DNA of 64,000 nucleotides, taken from Neospora caninum Liverpool (taxonomy: Eukaryota; Apicomplexa; Conoidasida; Eucoccidiorida; Sarcocystidae). Below, piece by piece: positions 36,119-47,457 of the stretch. The stretch covers positions 1,426,001 through 1,490,000 of the forward strand of contig NC_018386.1 of the NCBI RefSeq assembly GCF_000208865.1, read 5' to 3'. Below the pieces are notes generated by a model. The model ran no database searches. It worked only from the letters and a program-made list of their open reading frames with translations, and had not been told where the DNA came from. Numbering within the stretch: position 1 is the first letter of the stretch; the number at the start of each line of letters is the position of its first letter. Both the position numbers and the translations under genes were made by a program.

Positions 36119-36866
36119 GGTTCTTGTTTTCGGAAATCAAGAACCATAAGCACTTTGCAGCCATGAGCATTTCTGCAAACTGTCTTTGGGGGGCATGTCG
36201 CCCCCTGCGCGGACACTAGCGCGTTCAGCAATTCCTCCGGGGAACAGCTGAAGGCAAACCCCAGAACGGCCAAGTCGCCTGGAGGCAGGTGAAGATACAA
36301 CTGTCGACGGCGTTCTATTGCCTGGTTCGTTGGTAGGCACTCAAGTCTAAGTCCGCACTACTGGTGAACAGGTTTGACGGATGAAACAAGGCAAAAGGGT
36401 ATAGCCTTATAAAAAACTAGCGCGTTCAAGCTCGCTGTCCGGCCTAAAAAAGTCGCGAGACCCGCTGTCACTGCTTGCCGTCTTGAACGCAGTACACAGC
36501 CCGGTATAAGGAACAAGCTTGTACAGCATGTAAATGGCAGCACCGTAGTATGTATACACATGTGCACATGCTGACATCTGTTTATTCGATATGAGTTACA
36601 CAGTTCTGGATCGCAGATCATTGGTACAGAGACAATATCTACTTACAATGTGATAATAACAGTACATGGTCTAGGTATGATCTTTGTTCTTAATGTCGGC
36701 TTCGCACGGAGGACAACGTAACTTCTTTGGATCGATCTATATTGTGGGTTCGAAAGTCGGTTTTCTCAGAACTAACACGATCTCCTATTTCCTAAATCTA
36801 CATGCACGAACTGCAAAATGGGACAAACACTCGCTTGTGGTTGATCTGTAAACAGCCAATGCAAGC

Positions 36867-37172
36867 ATGCATTTGTATACATTCGGAAAGTTGCAACGAG
36901 CTGAAGTCGCTTCTGCAGAGAGCGCTTCCGAAACGACGCCGTACTTGGCCGGAGAAAGCGTGAGTCTAGGGAAGTCTGCGTGTTTTTCAGTGCGCCCGCA
37001 GCTTGTCGTGGGAGAAGCGAATGCTTCAAGTTCTATCGAAGCAGTGTCTTTGCTCAGTTTTGTTCCTCTGAAACAGGAACGCCCACCCCGAGCGAATATT
37101 CGCTTGCGCCTTGACGCACTTGAAGCCACAAGCAAACATGCCGAAGCGGCGCCGTTTTCATCGGGCTTTTAG
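36867..37172 (+). CDS. Possible small protein or exon, unrecognised
   Basis: A 101-codon frame from ATG to TAG with Ala/Ser/Glu-rich content. A good GTGAGT donor occurs inside it at 36959, so it could instead be a first exon ending near 36958. On the minus strand an overlapping 116-codon frame is equally open. No family recognised. Confidence 0.22.
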   Translation: MHLYTFGKLQRAEVASAESASETTPYLAGESVSLGKSACFSVRPQLVVGEANASSSIEAVSLLSFVPLKQERPPRANIRLRLDALEATSKHAEAAPFSSGF

Positions 37173-38084
37173 CAGAAGAGAACCCGGCGGCGGGACAAAT
37201 GGGCACGTGGCGCGTATTCACTAGGTCCTCGACTTCTGTTCAGACAAACTACGGGAGACGACGGAGTCAACGAGCGCTAGTCAGCCACGCACAGCAACTG
37301 AGAGCCTACGCATGCGCCAAGAATGCCACAAAATCGAGTTCCACATATCGTTCCGTGGAATGATCAGCCGTGCTCTTCTCTTCCCTTTGCCCCTGTGCTC
37401 CCTCGTACGATATGTTCAGAACGTGGTTTACATCTCTTAGTAGAGCCTATACAAATTTTAAGCTACCCAAGACGGAAAAATCCCTCAAGTGTGTGGTGAC
37501 AGAACTCAACAACCCCCCCCTTCCGTTTTTGCCTCTCTCCCAGCAGTTTGGTGTCCTAAACAGAAAAACGACACTGTTTGATTGACGCCAGGAATCCCAG
37601 TACAAAACTGACACTACATCTCTAAGGGCTCGGTTCCGCCGTGAGGTGGCTGGAGAAAAGCACCAACGATCCAGCGCGGGGTAAGGGTGTTTTGTAGTGC
37701 TCAGCATGCACACAGAGACGTGAGTATAAAACAGTTGCTGATTCTGGTTTCTTCGGTACCTGAACGTGAACGCCTAGCGTGGAACCTGACAAACGTGGCG
37801 TCCATCGGATACACAAGAAACTGGCTAGGAACTGTCCAGCAACTGTTTTGACAGAACAAAAGAGCAGAGTTTTGGGTTATTGACTTATGTACAAGAGAAG
37901 TGGCCGTGAGGCGACGACGCGCGTCACAACGATTGCGTCAACACTTTTTTCTGCAACTGCAGAAACTAAATTTTCCTTCCACAACCTCCTTGCGGCCCGT
38001 AACAAGCAGTGTACAGACAGTCGAGCCTGACATCTCGCTGCGAGCTGCGAGCGAAAGTTCCCGCGTTCTGCGCGGCCTCAGTTT

Positions 38085-40282
38085 TTACTCGTCCAAGGCG
38101 ATATGTGTAAGGTTGACACACATCGGATTCCCACACGCCATCGTAAAAGCCTTCTTGGGCTTTTCCTGGAGCTCGTTGAAACTTTCCTCGTCTGCATCAT
38201 AAAGGGACACGCAATTAGTTCCGATGCTCCGCATGTTCAGCAAGAAAAAGCTGAAAATAAGTTGGTTCGATGTTACGGTTGCCTTTCTGCAACCTACGGC
38301 TGTCGAGCCGCAGAGCGCAGCAGTTTGCACACAACCCTGTCAAAACAAACGTAAGGACGATCGCACCAGCATGCATCACAGTCTCCCTATCGAATGTGTC
38401 GACTGACTCTCACGAGAAGACGAGGTGGGAAACAGGCGAAGATGCTTTCCGCAGAAAAGCGTGCGATGGAAGGCAACCGCAGAGACAAGTTCCAGTCGTT
38501 TTCTGTGGCATTCATAAAGCTGCATGCACTGTGGACGACATTCCCCACGTCGATCTATACCTCGGAGAACCATGAATTCGAGCTCCCGGTATTTTTACGC
38601 AAAATGCACACAGTAGAGACACTCTGACCCTCCTGGAGAAAGCGACGAGGCACAGAGTTCTTCCACTGCGTTTTTCTCACCTGCATAGAGGAAAACGAGG
38701 GTTCGGTTGACGTAGGTCTGGGATTCCTGCGATTCACCAGGCTTGACCATCCGAATGACAGGGAGGTGGTCATCCTCGCTCAAATCTCCGTACCAAATCA
38801 CACACTGTCGATCATCACCCAGGACGGGATCATAGTCGCGGTGCACGCCTGCGGCAATCTTCTCTGGGACAAGGACAAAACGCGCACAGAACAGTTCATG
38901 ACACAGGAGTGAACGAAAAACGCGGCTGCGAGAAGGCGAGGAACTGGAGCGCTGAAAAATCCGCCTCTCTGCACGCCACTTGCCAACGGAGGAGACCGGC
39001 AGTGCTCGTATTGCAATCCGAAATTGTGTATCGCGTTTGCACAAGCAGCATCTCGGTTTCAGGATCCAAGATGAGACTCGAAACTGCATGAAAACCGGGT
39101 TGAAGCAAGTGCTCCCTTCACCAGGACGCTCCGTGGTGCACCCCTATACACCCGAGGCCACGGTCGCACACCCTGGCAAGCCTCCATGGCGACGGAAAGC
39201 AATGCCAAGCAGGTTTAACAGGTCGGCCCGGCGAGGCAGTCTGTCTGAATCACGTAAGTCAGCACTGAGGAAACGAAGAAGAGAACGGAGCCTGTGTCTG
39301 TCTCAATTACACGCAACTGGGACCGGTTTCCGATCACAGGCACCACTTGATATCACTACTGCACACAGGGAGATGTTCGATTGCCGTCTACAGAAAGTCC
39401 GAGAGGAATAAAGAGAGGCAGCGTTTTCCTTTGCACTCCTGACAAACTCGGTGAGCTCTACCGCTCTCGAGCATGAAGCGGACTGCTGAAGCCGCGAAGC
39501 ATTTGTTCAACCATGCGCATTCAGCCATCGCTTACTCAAGATTTCCATTCGAGCCTCCGATGTCTGCCAGAATTCTTTCGCCCGGGGGTGGACGTAGTAC
39601 TCCCACGCCCTACATAACGTGGCAATCTCCTCTGGGCTTCGAGGCTCAAAGGTTTCCTGACTTGTGTATCGATCTGTGTAGACGCTCTCACCCTGCGACA
39701 TCGACAGATTTGAAGCAGAGGTCAGCAGAAGTTGTGCATTACCGAAGAGACAACAGCGTGTGTGGCAACCAAAATGGCTGGGGCAAATTTCGTACAGAGC
39801 AGACACACACACTCTTAAGTAAGGGGTGCACCACCGGCTCAGAGAAGCGACAAAACGTAGTCTGGGGGAACGCCGAAGAGCTCGAGTGTATGTACACATT
39901 GCCCATGAAAAAGACACGGCCTGAGTCGCGTCTGCAATGCACACGGCCCCAGGGAGCGACTTGAGTGACGTTTCTCCACCGGAAAAAGCAAGTGCCTGCT
40001 TGCGCGTTGCCCTTCTCCCTCCCTTTTCGCTATCGAAGAAGGCAAGCACCCAATATGCAACAGACACCGCGTAGTTCCCCAGCAAATATGCAATTGTGAA
40101 TCTCCACATCGAGACAAGACCAACCATCCACACACAAAAGTGAGTACCTCGGAAGTGGAGTAGCTGGCGTCAGTTCCAGTGGATCCTCCTCTCTTTTTCT
40201 TCTTCTTGTCATCATCGCTGCTGGAGCCGAACCCAAAGAGTGACGCGAAAGGTGAACTGCTACAAACACGGCAGTTCCACAT
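38085..40282 (-). CDS. Small multi-exon protein, possible PH-like fold with Cys/Lys-rich N terminus
   Basis: Five minus-strand exons join with all phases matching: 40282-40148, 39692-39536, 39083-38980, 38861-38681 and 38191-38085 (227 residues). The N terminus (MWNCRVC, then SSSDDDKKKKK) has Cys residues next to a polybasic run, which could serve palmitoyl or membrane binding. Residues 56-95 are predicted helical (SPEEIATLCRAWEYY). From about residue 95 a series of beta-like strands (SLILDPETEMLLVQT, CVIWYGDL, HLPVIRMV, RTLVFLYA) ends in a helix (ESFNELQEKPKKAF), an order resembling pleckstrin-homology folds such as those of apicomplexan inner-membrane-complex ISP proteins. That resemblance is inference. 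The frame is open to an earlier ATG at 40333. Four introns with good donors argue for a real gene. Confidence 0.6.
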
Positions 40283-43200
40283 CTTGCCCCCGCACTGTGT
40301 ATCACCGGCTGGTTCGACTGAGTCCGGAAACAAGACACTGCTTGCTTTGAGACGAAAAGAAGTTCACGTTTAATTTCTGCCCGCGATATCCGGAAGCGAG
40401 AGCCTTACACGGCGAACTTCACCGGTCGAACCACAGTAGGGTGCAGAGGACAGAACGCGTCCGACATACACACTCAATCGTCACCCCCAACAAAAGGTGG
40501 ATTCACATCTCTCGGACATCATGTCCTTTCGAAGTCTATTCTCGGACAGCTATAGCCATGTGCAGCCACACACAGGCAAGAGGAGAGAGACGGGGGGGTA
40601 ACGGGCGTCCAACGCCCGCGATGTGTGGCTTTCGTGCTGGAGGTTTTGATCACCAGTGAGCGCTGAAGCTTTTGCGGCAAGAAAGAGAAAAGGAAGTAAC
40701 ACACGAAAGTCGCTGGAAGGAATGTGCTAAATATCAGAAATAGACCCTAGCGCCAAGAACGGGGAAGCGGCGATGAAAAAGAAAGGGAAGGCACGCCGAT
40801 CAGCGCGCCACAACGACCGACTGGTTGCTACATAACCCGCCTCATAACGGACCGGACCCAGCCGTCCAGGCGGGTGCCTTGTCTTTGAAAAAAAAATGAA
40901 GAGACGGTTTTATTTCTTGCCAAAGACGCCACAAAACAGTAGAGTTCAGATGCGACTGACGGGGAAAACGAAATGGTTATACCAGGGCGAACGCGGTTTC
41001 TCCACGCATCAACACTGAGAAAGACGCACCGCAAAAGCTACAGCATGAGTAGGCGCCAGGTGCTGTGTCTCTGCCATGAGGTTTTTCCCTCCGATGAACC
41101 GGGAACGGAAGGAAGATATACTGTATGGACAGTTTCCTCAGTTCCAGTTGTGAAAAGTCTCACTCAAGAAAAGCAAACCGAAAGGGTTTCCGGAAGGCTA
41201 TCGCTGGGCATAGCTTTTCGGCAGGCGAGAGAGGTCATTCCCCAAATGCCATAGGAACAGCTAGGTCGGCTGCAAGAGAGTGCGCGATGAGAACTCGTGT
41301 AGACATTGTAGAGCGATCTGGGCGGTCTCTACCAGCGAAAAAGATGGGAAACAAACGCGTGGTGCCTCGCCCGAGGCAGAAAAGCGAAGGAAACAGAGGT
41401 GGCAGAGAAATATTCTGACAAACAGTGGCGGGGGAGGAAAGCAAGGCAGAACTGTAAGCGGGGAATTGAACTCTATCCCCAAGGGCCAAATTTCGATCAG
41501 CAAGAGGGCAAACTATTTCTTTATCAACACTTCTCTACGCATCCATTGTCTTTGAAGAAGACATCCGGCTTCTGAATAACTCATATTTTGCAGAGAGAAG
41601 CCTTCGAGTGGCATTCTAGCACGAATTCTTGGCTCGGGTTGGTGTGTAGCTTGTGTCGGCATGGTACGGTCTCGAGGGGTGCTGGTTATAAAACCGACCA
41701 CCGGCTCCCCATATTTTTTTGGCAGGCCAGAGAGACGCGCAACCCAGTTAGTCTAATATAGCGTCGATACGCGTTTCTGCGCTTGCTGCTGATCAACCCT
41801 AGTAGCCAACGGGTGGAAAGCGTGAAACGACTACTGCAGAGAAATTATCCGCACACCGTAGCACGTTCGGTACGATACAGTCCGTCATTTTCTAACGAGG
41901 AGACGCGGTTTCTTCTAGTGTACCCCATCTCCACACACACAGGCCCTCAAAAATACACGTGTCCATATATGTCTAGATGACGTATGCCCTCTTTCATGAC
42001 CGTGACTGTCTATAACTTAACTTCCTTCAGGCCCAACGCGCCTCAGGACTAGACATAGGTTCCTAACCTTTGTTAGCACTCGGGCTGCACAGAGAGCACG
42101 CTGATATTAGTAGTAAAGTGTCTGTTATCTGACATCGGGTCATCCTTGAAGGGTAATTGGTGACTGCCTCATACAGATGAAGTCACGAACAAGGCGTACT
42201 GCGTAACGGGGAGAGAAAGAAAGCGTGGCTGTTGCCAAAACGCTAACGCGCAATATTTTGCAGTGCCGAAGAGCAATAGTTTTGAGACAACGTGCCCGTT
42301 AAGGGTATGCAAATGTGAAATCCAGGACGTTGGTGAAGAACAGAAGGGAATCCCAGGGTCGCTCCCGTGAGGTATACTTTGAAAGACATAATAGGTTTTT
42401 CAGGCTATCAGCATGGCATGTCCACACAAAAAGTAAAGGCGCGAAACAGCTCCGTCTAAAATGGGCCCGTTCAATACGCTCCTGGCGTTGTTTGGACACC
42501 ATAGTGAGTGTGTCACCGACAGCAACGTAGGGGTGTACATTCTCATCATGGGAGCCGCAAGTTTTTTCTTTCCAGCGCCATCTGACACACGAAGCCAAAT
42601 GTTAAGCAAAAATAGTCAAGGCTGTGCTAATCAAAAGTGCCATTCTCGGGGGAGGGACTCCCCCGTGCTTGCTCAGGGATCTTACTATAAACAGACAAAT
42701 CCGTGCAAGTCATCCAAGGGTCAGTGGCAGTCTCTCTTTAGAATGCAAAAGCTCGCTGGTAAACGGGGTCCAAACCAGAGGGAGTGAATCCCGTCTCTTG
42801 GCCTGCTCAGTCTCGCTCCTGAAAAATCATAACGGGAAAGCCGGGATATGGGGCATTTCGAAACTCTGTAAGCAGGTTGGCTGTCACTTGATGCTTGGGG
42901 TCCCGGCAGAATGGGTTGACAGCTCCATCAAAAGCGACACCACCTGTGATTCACCAACGTCCATCATGTGATCTGATAATGGCCTTCTGATGCTGTTCTT
43001 TAAGTATACGAAACGCCCCAGTAAATCCCGAAGTGCACCGGACCGGTGCTTGGCGAGGGTCGCCCAGATTGGAGACTGCAGTCTCGAAGAGTGTCTTTAT
43101 GCTTTGTTCCACATGGTGAGGCTCCCCCTTCGCGCAGAAGGGGGAACACGGGACAGACAAACGAACCATTTTGCAAACAGCACCGCCTAACATGTAGCTT

Positions 43201-44057
43201 CAATTTTTCTGAGTTTGGTAACCTCAGGACTCAGCGGGAGTGTCCGACGGGAGTGGGAGGAACCGATGCCGTATTGTGGTCACGAGTGTCACCTACGAGG
43301 CCGCGCGAACCGCTAAAACGAAGACAGATATCTCAGTTAAGGTACGATGGCGCCAATGGGACCAAAACAGTGACTGGTCATTCGTTCCATGCGAACGACT
43401 TTTAGGTTGCGGTTCCCGTGCAACAGTCCTTTGATTCCAGCCACCGTGTGTACGCCTCACACATCTCTCGAGCTATGCACGTATTCTTACAGGTATATAG
43501 CAATTCCTCACATACGAAGCAGTATGACAGTTCGTGGCGATGCACAACTCTCTTGGTATGCATACGCTGAACACGATCGGAGTCCGTTGTTCCACACAGT
43601 ATTGGCCGAGTGGTTTCAAAAGGCGCCAGTTCTTTGTCTGAATCTTTGGACTGAACTTACGATACAGAGAGCAGGGTTAACTTGTTCATCTCTGATCCGC
43701 CTGCGGTGTGCGGTTGGGGAATTAGCAATCAAAAAATGGGTAACCGCAGCAAAGTGCGAGCGACCGGCGTTTCGCGAATTACCGTTTTGTTTGCTATTCG
43801 CCATCTTGGCTCGATTCACTGGAAAGCGACTAACCAAATCCTACAGTGGAGTACGCCTTGAGGAAGGATGAAATGAGTTGGTTGCACATCGGTCGCACCA
43901 AGCATTTTCTCAAGTGTACTGGTTGTCCTGTCACACACGACAACTAAAAACAGAGCTTATTTCGAACCACAAAAGTAGTTAATGCTACCAGATATAGGGT
44001 AATTGATGCGGAACCGAATATTTTTCCTGTTTGCCACGTTATCCTGCGAGCGAAAAC
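40283..44057. other. Gene-poor stretch
   Basis: No gene could be assembled. Frames up to 160 codons (43389-43871, +) lack recognisable content. One well-bounded exon-like island (43235-43341) is listed separately. Composition is close to 47-50% GC, unlike the coding-rich left half. Confidence 0.45.
43235..43341 (+). other. Isolated exon-like segment
   Basis: A 107-base open segment sits between a CAG acceptor (43232-43234) and an AAG|GTACGA donor. It encodes a beta-strand-like stretch (RCRIVVTSVTYEAARTAKTK). It starts in phase 1 and ends in phase 0. No upstream or downstream partner exon was found, so it may be a decayed gene or part of a model missed here. Confidence 0.3.
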
Positions 44058-47000
44058 ATGGAACTGGCAGCCGCTGTGTACGGCATACCGCGTTCAGGTG
44101 GTACACCGGCTTTCAACAGCCACGGCTTTCTTTGTCGTTCCGCTCCGCGAACTACACACTGACCACTGACGCCCCACTTTGAAGCGTCATAAACGACTTC
44201 ACAAATCGCCCCCCCCTCTACCGAAATCGCCACTTCCCCAATAACTCTTCTATTGCTTTCCGTCTGCATGTTTCGTAAATCTTCGCGAACCCGTCTATCG
44301 CGGAATCTCCTATAGAACGACGAGACCAGCACGTTGCATGCATGACGGGCTGCATGCCCCCCAGTTGTGCAAGACAGTATATAACTACTTTCTCTGTGGC
44401 ATACTTTGAAGCCTGTTCTCGGACTCACACCGAGATCAGACAGTGTCTCTGAGCTGTGCGGGATATTGCTCGTCTGTCGAAGGGTTCACCCTCTCTGTTC
44501 CACACACGGTGTAGGAAGCGGGAAAAAACGCAGGTCCCCGTGTAGGCAAAGGCACACTGTTGGCATGATTCACTGGTCACGCCGTTTTTTCGCAGGACTC
44601 GCACGCCAAATGCAGTCCATGCCTTAGATGAAGCAAAATGGCAATCTTGCGGCAACTCTCTCGGGGAATACCAGGCTTTCCTCGTGTGTGCAGTATTTCG
44701 AGCGTAGGCTCTTCCTATGCGCCCACTAGGATCGAGTAAGGTTTGCTCTCGTGATCGACGGGTCCATCTGTCTCTCATTATTGGCGCATGCGGTTACCCT
44801 GCGTATCCTGGAGCTTTTCGCTGTGTGACAACCTCGGCTTTCGCTCGCTTGTGAGGCCAAAGGTGGTGCTTTGCTCCATTTGTTCGGATGCAATCCTCAA
44901 CTTCTTCATGGCATGCGAGAACCCCGTTGCAAGATCCTCTCCATCCTTCACTTAGTTGCCAGAACTCCCGAAAACCCACGCTCCCCTCGGCTCGTTTGTC
45001 AGAATGCAAAGGCTGAAGAAGAAATCAACTCTTCCTGGACCAACACGGTCAGGGGCGGGTTTCTTGGCAAGTTCCAAGGTAAGATCGACTCCCCTGATTT
45101 TTACAAACCATCGGAACTTGCAGAAGAGATAAAAGAAAAAAGGGTGGAATCTCTCTCGAATGCATACTTTGTTCGTGCCGTGAAACGAAACCATTCTTTT
45201 AGGACATCCTGATTCGCCCCTATTTAATGTCATTCCTTACCGGTGTGGCCATGAGGACAGCGCTACTTCTGTTGCTGCGTGGACGGGCAGCAGGAGAGGC
45301 TACAGCGTAAGATCAATAACAGTGGTACGTCATATACGTACAAACTTAGTTATTTCACGTTCTCTGTTTCAGCTACTAGTCTTCATATTTTCCACGTCTT
45401 TCATGTTGTGGCCGATGTTTATGACCTCGGTTACGAAGATATCTAAAGTCGACTCGAGTGGGAGTACGTTTGGCATTTTTGGTGTGATGCTGAATCTGAA
45501 AAGACGGCGTATCTGTAAAGCGATTCGTCTCTGTGCCGATCTTTCTTGATTCCACCAGAAGATGCAATCTTTCAGTTTCCTACTTTATCATGAGGACAGG
45601 TAGAGGGACCCACTCCAAGAAGTGGTTTTGTCTTTCTCTTGAAACGCTTGCAGAAGCATGCACCCACGTGCTTGTTCAGTGATTTCTACTTTTCTGTTGT
45701 GTGCTGTCAGAAACGACAGGAGCAGTATTCCATTTCCTATGAAGCGTACCGCCATTTCGCCTTTTTCACTTCTCTCTATCTCTCAGTCATGGGAAAACCT
45801 GCTGCAGCCCCAGACGTGGTCAGCTGGTAAGGTGCAATCGCGTTTACTGTTTCAGCGATAATGCCTCACAAAACTTGCGACGAGTTTTTTTTGCGGAGTG
45901 GAAGGTTGTCGGGGAGAAGAATGTAGCCATATCTTGCGTCCTTTTTTTACGCGTTCTCGACTTGTGCACGCGAACTGAAGCACACAGTCAAGGCCGTTCA
46001 CTAGTGGGTGTGGATGCGTCTTGAGGGAAAAAAAAGGCTTCAGTTACTCTTTTCGGTTGTACTGCACACATTCTTTAGCTCCTAGTTCCGTGGAGTTGTT
46101 TTTGCGAACTTTTGAATGTGTTGATGGCGTATGCCGTTACTTCGCAGTGAGCATGCTTCTTGGATGACAATCGTCTGCGTCACGGCTGCACGGAATTCAG
46201 CATTCACTTTTATCAAAGGCACTGGTGCCTTAACGTATTTTTCGCCAGGGTTTCTTTGCACGGCATGACCTTCACGTTGCCTCTCCAGGACCAGGCCATG
46301 CCAGCGTGCTGACACGGCTGTCTCAGCCTTGTGTGGGTGGCTTTCGGCCGTATTTTGTTTGTCTCCTGCAGGTATCTCAAGGAGAAGTGGTACTGCATTC
46401 CCTCGGTAGGTTGTCTTTTGTAGAGAGGGGGAAGCCCGAAGCAAATTTTTTCCTGCTGAGAGAGAAATAAAGAACGTGACGGTTGTCCTCGTACAGGGCG
46501 TACGACAGAGTCGATCCCTCGAGCAATCGTTGCAGCAACCGACAGTAAATTGTCGGGCGAAAAGAACAAAGCGGGAGAGCTGTTGCGAATGTTTTGAGGC
46601 GCCGCACAAGTGGGTTTGGGAGAGACGTGCGTCCCGGGATAGCTTTTCCATGATGGTGGCTTCGTCGATTCTGAAATGGTGTCAGTGCAGTTGGCCAGGG
46701 CAGATCAGGGTGCACCGTGAAGCGGCGTTTTTGAAGGCACCCTCGGTTTGGTTGTGCGACTATCCAGGAAATTCCCCAGGCCCTCACCTCTCGTGTGTAT
46801 TTGCGACTCGTCAACAATTTAATAGTCGACAACTGCGTTGCGGTAAGCTCAGGTGAACGTGGTCTTTCTTTCGAAACGTCCATTCAGTGAGCGTTACGCG
46901 GGGACAGTATCTCCTGAAATGCGAACTCTGTCGTAAGTTCCGATATATGATCCCAAATGAAATCGGTAGTTAATGTATTGCTGCTTTGTATGCAGACAGT

Positions 47001-47457
47001 ATCCGAAAGGGAGTGTGTGTGAGCGTGTTATTTCTCGTGGCTGCTAAATCAAGGATGTTTTCTCTGTATATCCACCCTCCAAGTGGTTTGTGGAACGTAG
47101 TTGACCGATAGCACAAAGTTCGGAAGGCACACATGTACGCCCGTTTCACTTTGAAATTAAAGAGGAGACGTGTTTGGAGAAGAGATTAGAATCTGCTGCA
47201 CAGCGGTATGTCGTCGGTATTCGTTTGCACTCTCCGTGTGGATTCGTTGCAGTCTCTCTTCACACAGGGGCTGGCCAGCAACCCACTACGCGTCAGTTGT
47301 CGATTCCTTTTCGCCGTTTACTCAGGTCACAGGCGTGGACGCAGAGGGCGCTCCCTGTCTAGAAGAAGGAAAGATGTTCCCTTTGTGGGCGTGGAAAGAC
47401 GAAGTGTTTGAGTTTGATAGCAAATCGCAGCACTCTCATCGGCATTTTCACTTGTGA
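44058..47457 (+). CDS. Small six-exon protein of unknown function
   Basis: Six short exons join with perfect phase continuity: 44058-44097, 44628-44683, 45003-45078, 45787-45826, 46372-46405 and 47326-47457 (125 residues). It begins MELAAAVYGIPRS, continues with EAKWQSCGNSLGEYQAFL, a helical NAKAEEEINSSW, GGFLGKFQ, GKPAAAPDVVSW, YLKEKWYCIPS and VTGVDAEGAPC, and ends with a His-rich HSHRHFHL tail. Donors are GTGGTA, GTGTGT, GTAAGA, GTAAGG and GTAGGT. No family recognised. Size and content (single Cys residues, Trp-rich, no signal peptide) would suit a small organelle-complex subunit, but that is a guess. The first two junctions are the least certain. Confidence 0.5.
46082..46651 (-). CDS. Doubtful antisense open frame, 189 codons
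   Basis: An open minus-strand frame from ATG to TAG covers exon 5 of the plus-strand six-exon gene. It is long for this composition, but its content is not recognisable and no partner exon was found. Kept at low confidence as an alternative reading of the locus. Confidence 0.15.
   Translation of the reverse strand: MEKLSRDARLSQTHLCGASKHSQQLSRFVLFARQFTVGCCNDCSRDRLCRTPCTRTTVTFFISLSAGKNLLRASPSLQKTTYRGNAVPLLLEIPAGDKQNTAESHPHKAETAVSARWHGLVLERQREGHAVQRNPGEKYVKAPVPLIKVNAEFRAAVTQTIVIQEACSLRSNGIRHQHIQKFAKTTPRN

Larger units (their letters stand above)
34753..38084. other. Gene-poor stretch with a few exon-like frames
   Basis: Composition drops to lower GC and no long open frame is present. Besides the two frames listed separately (35813-36118 and 36867-37172), a minus-strand frame at 36094-36300 has protein-like composition but no splice partner was found. 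A B-box-like GGTTCGACTCTC on the minus strand near 35140 lacks an A box. Confidence 0.45.
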
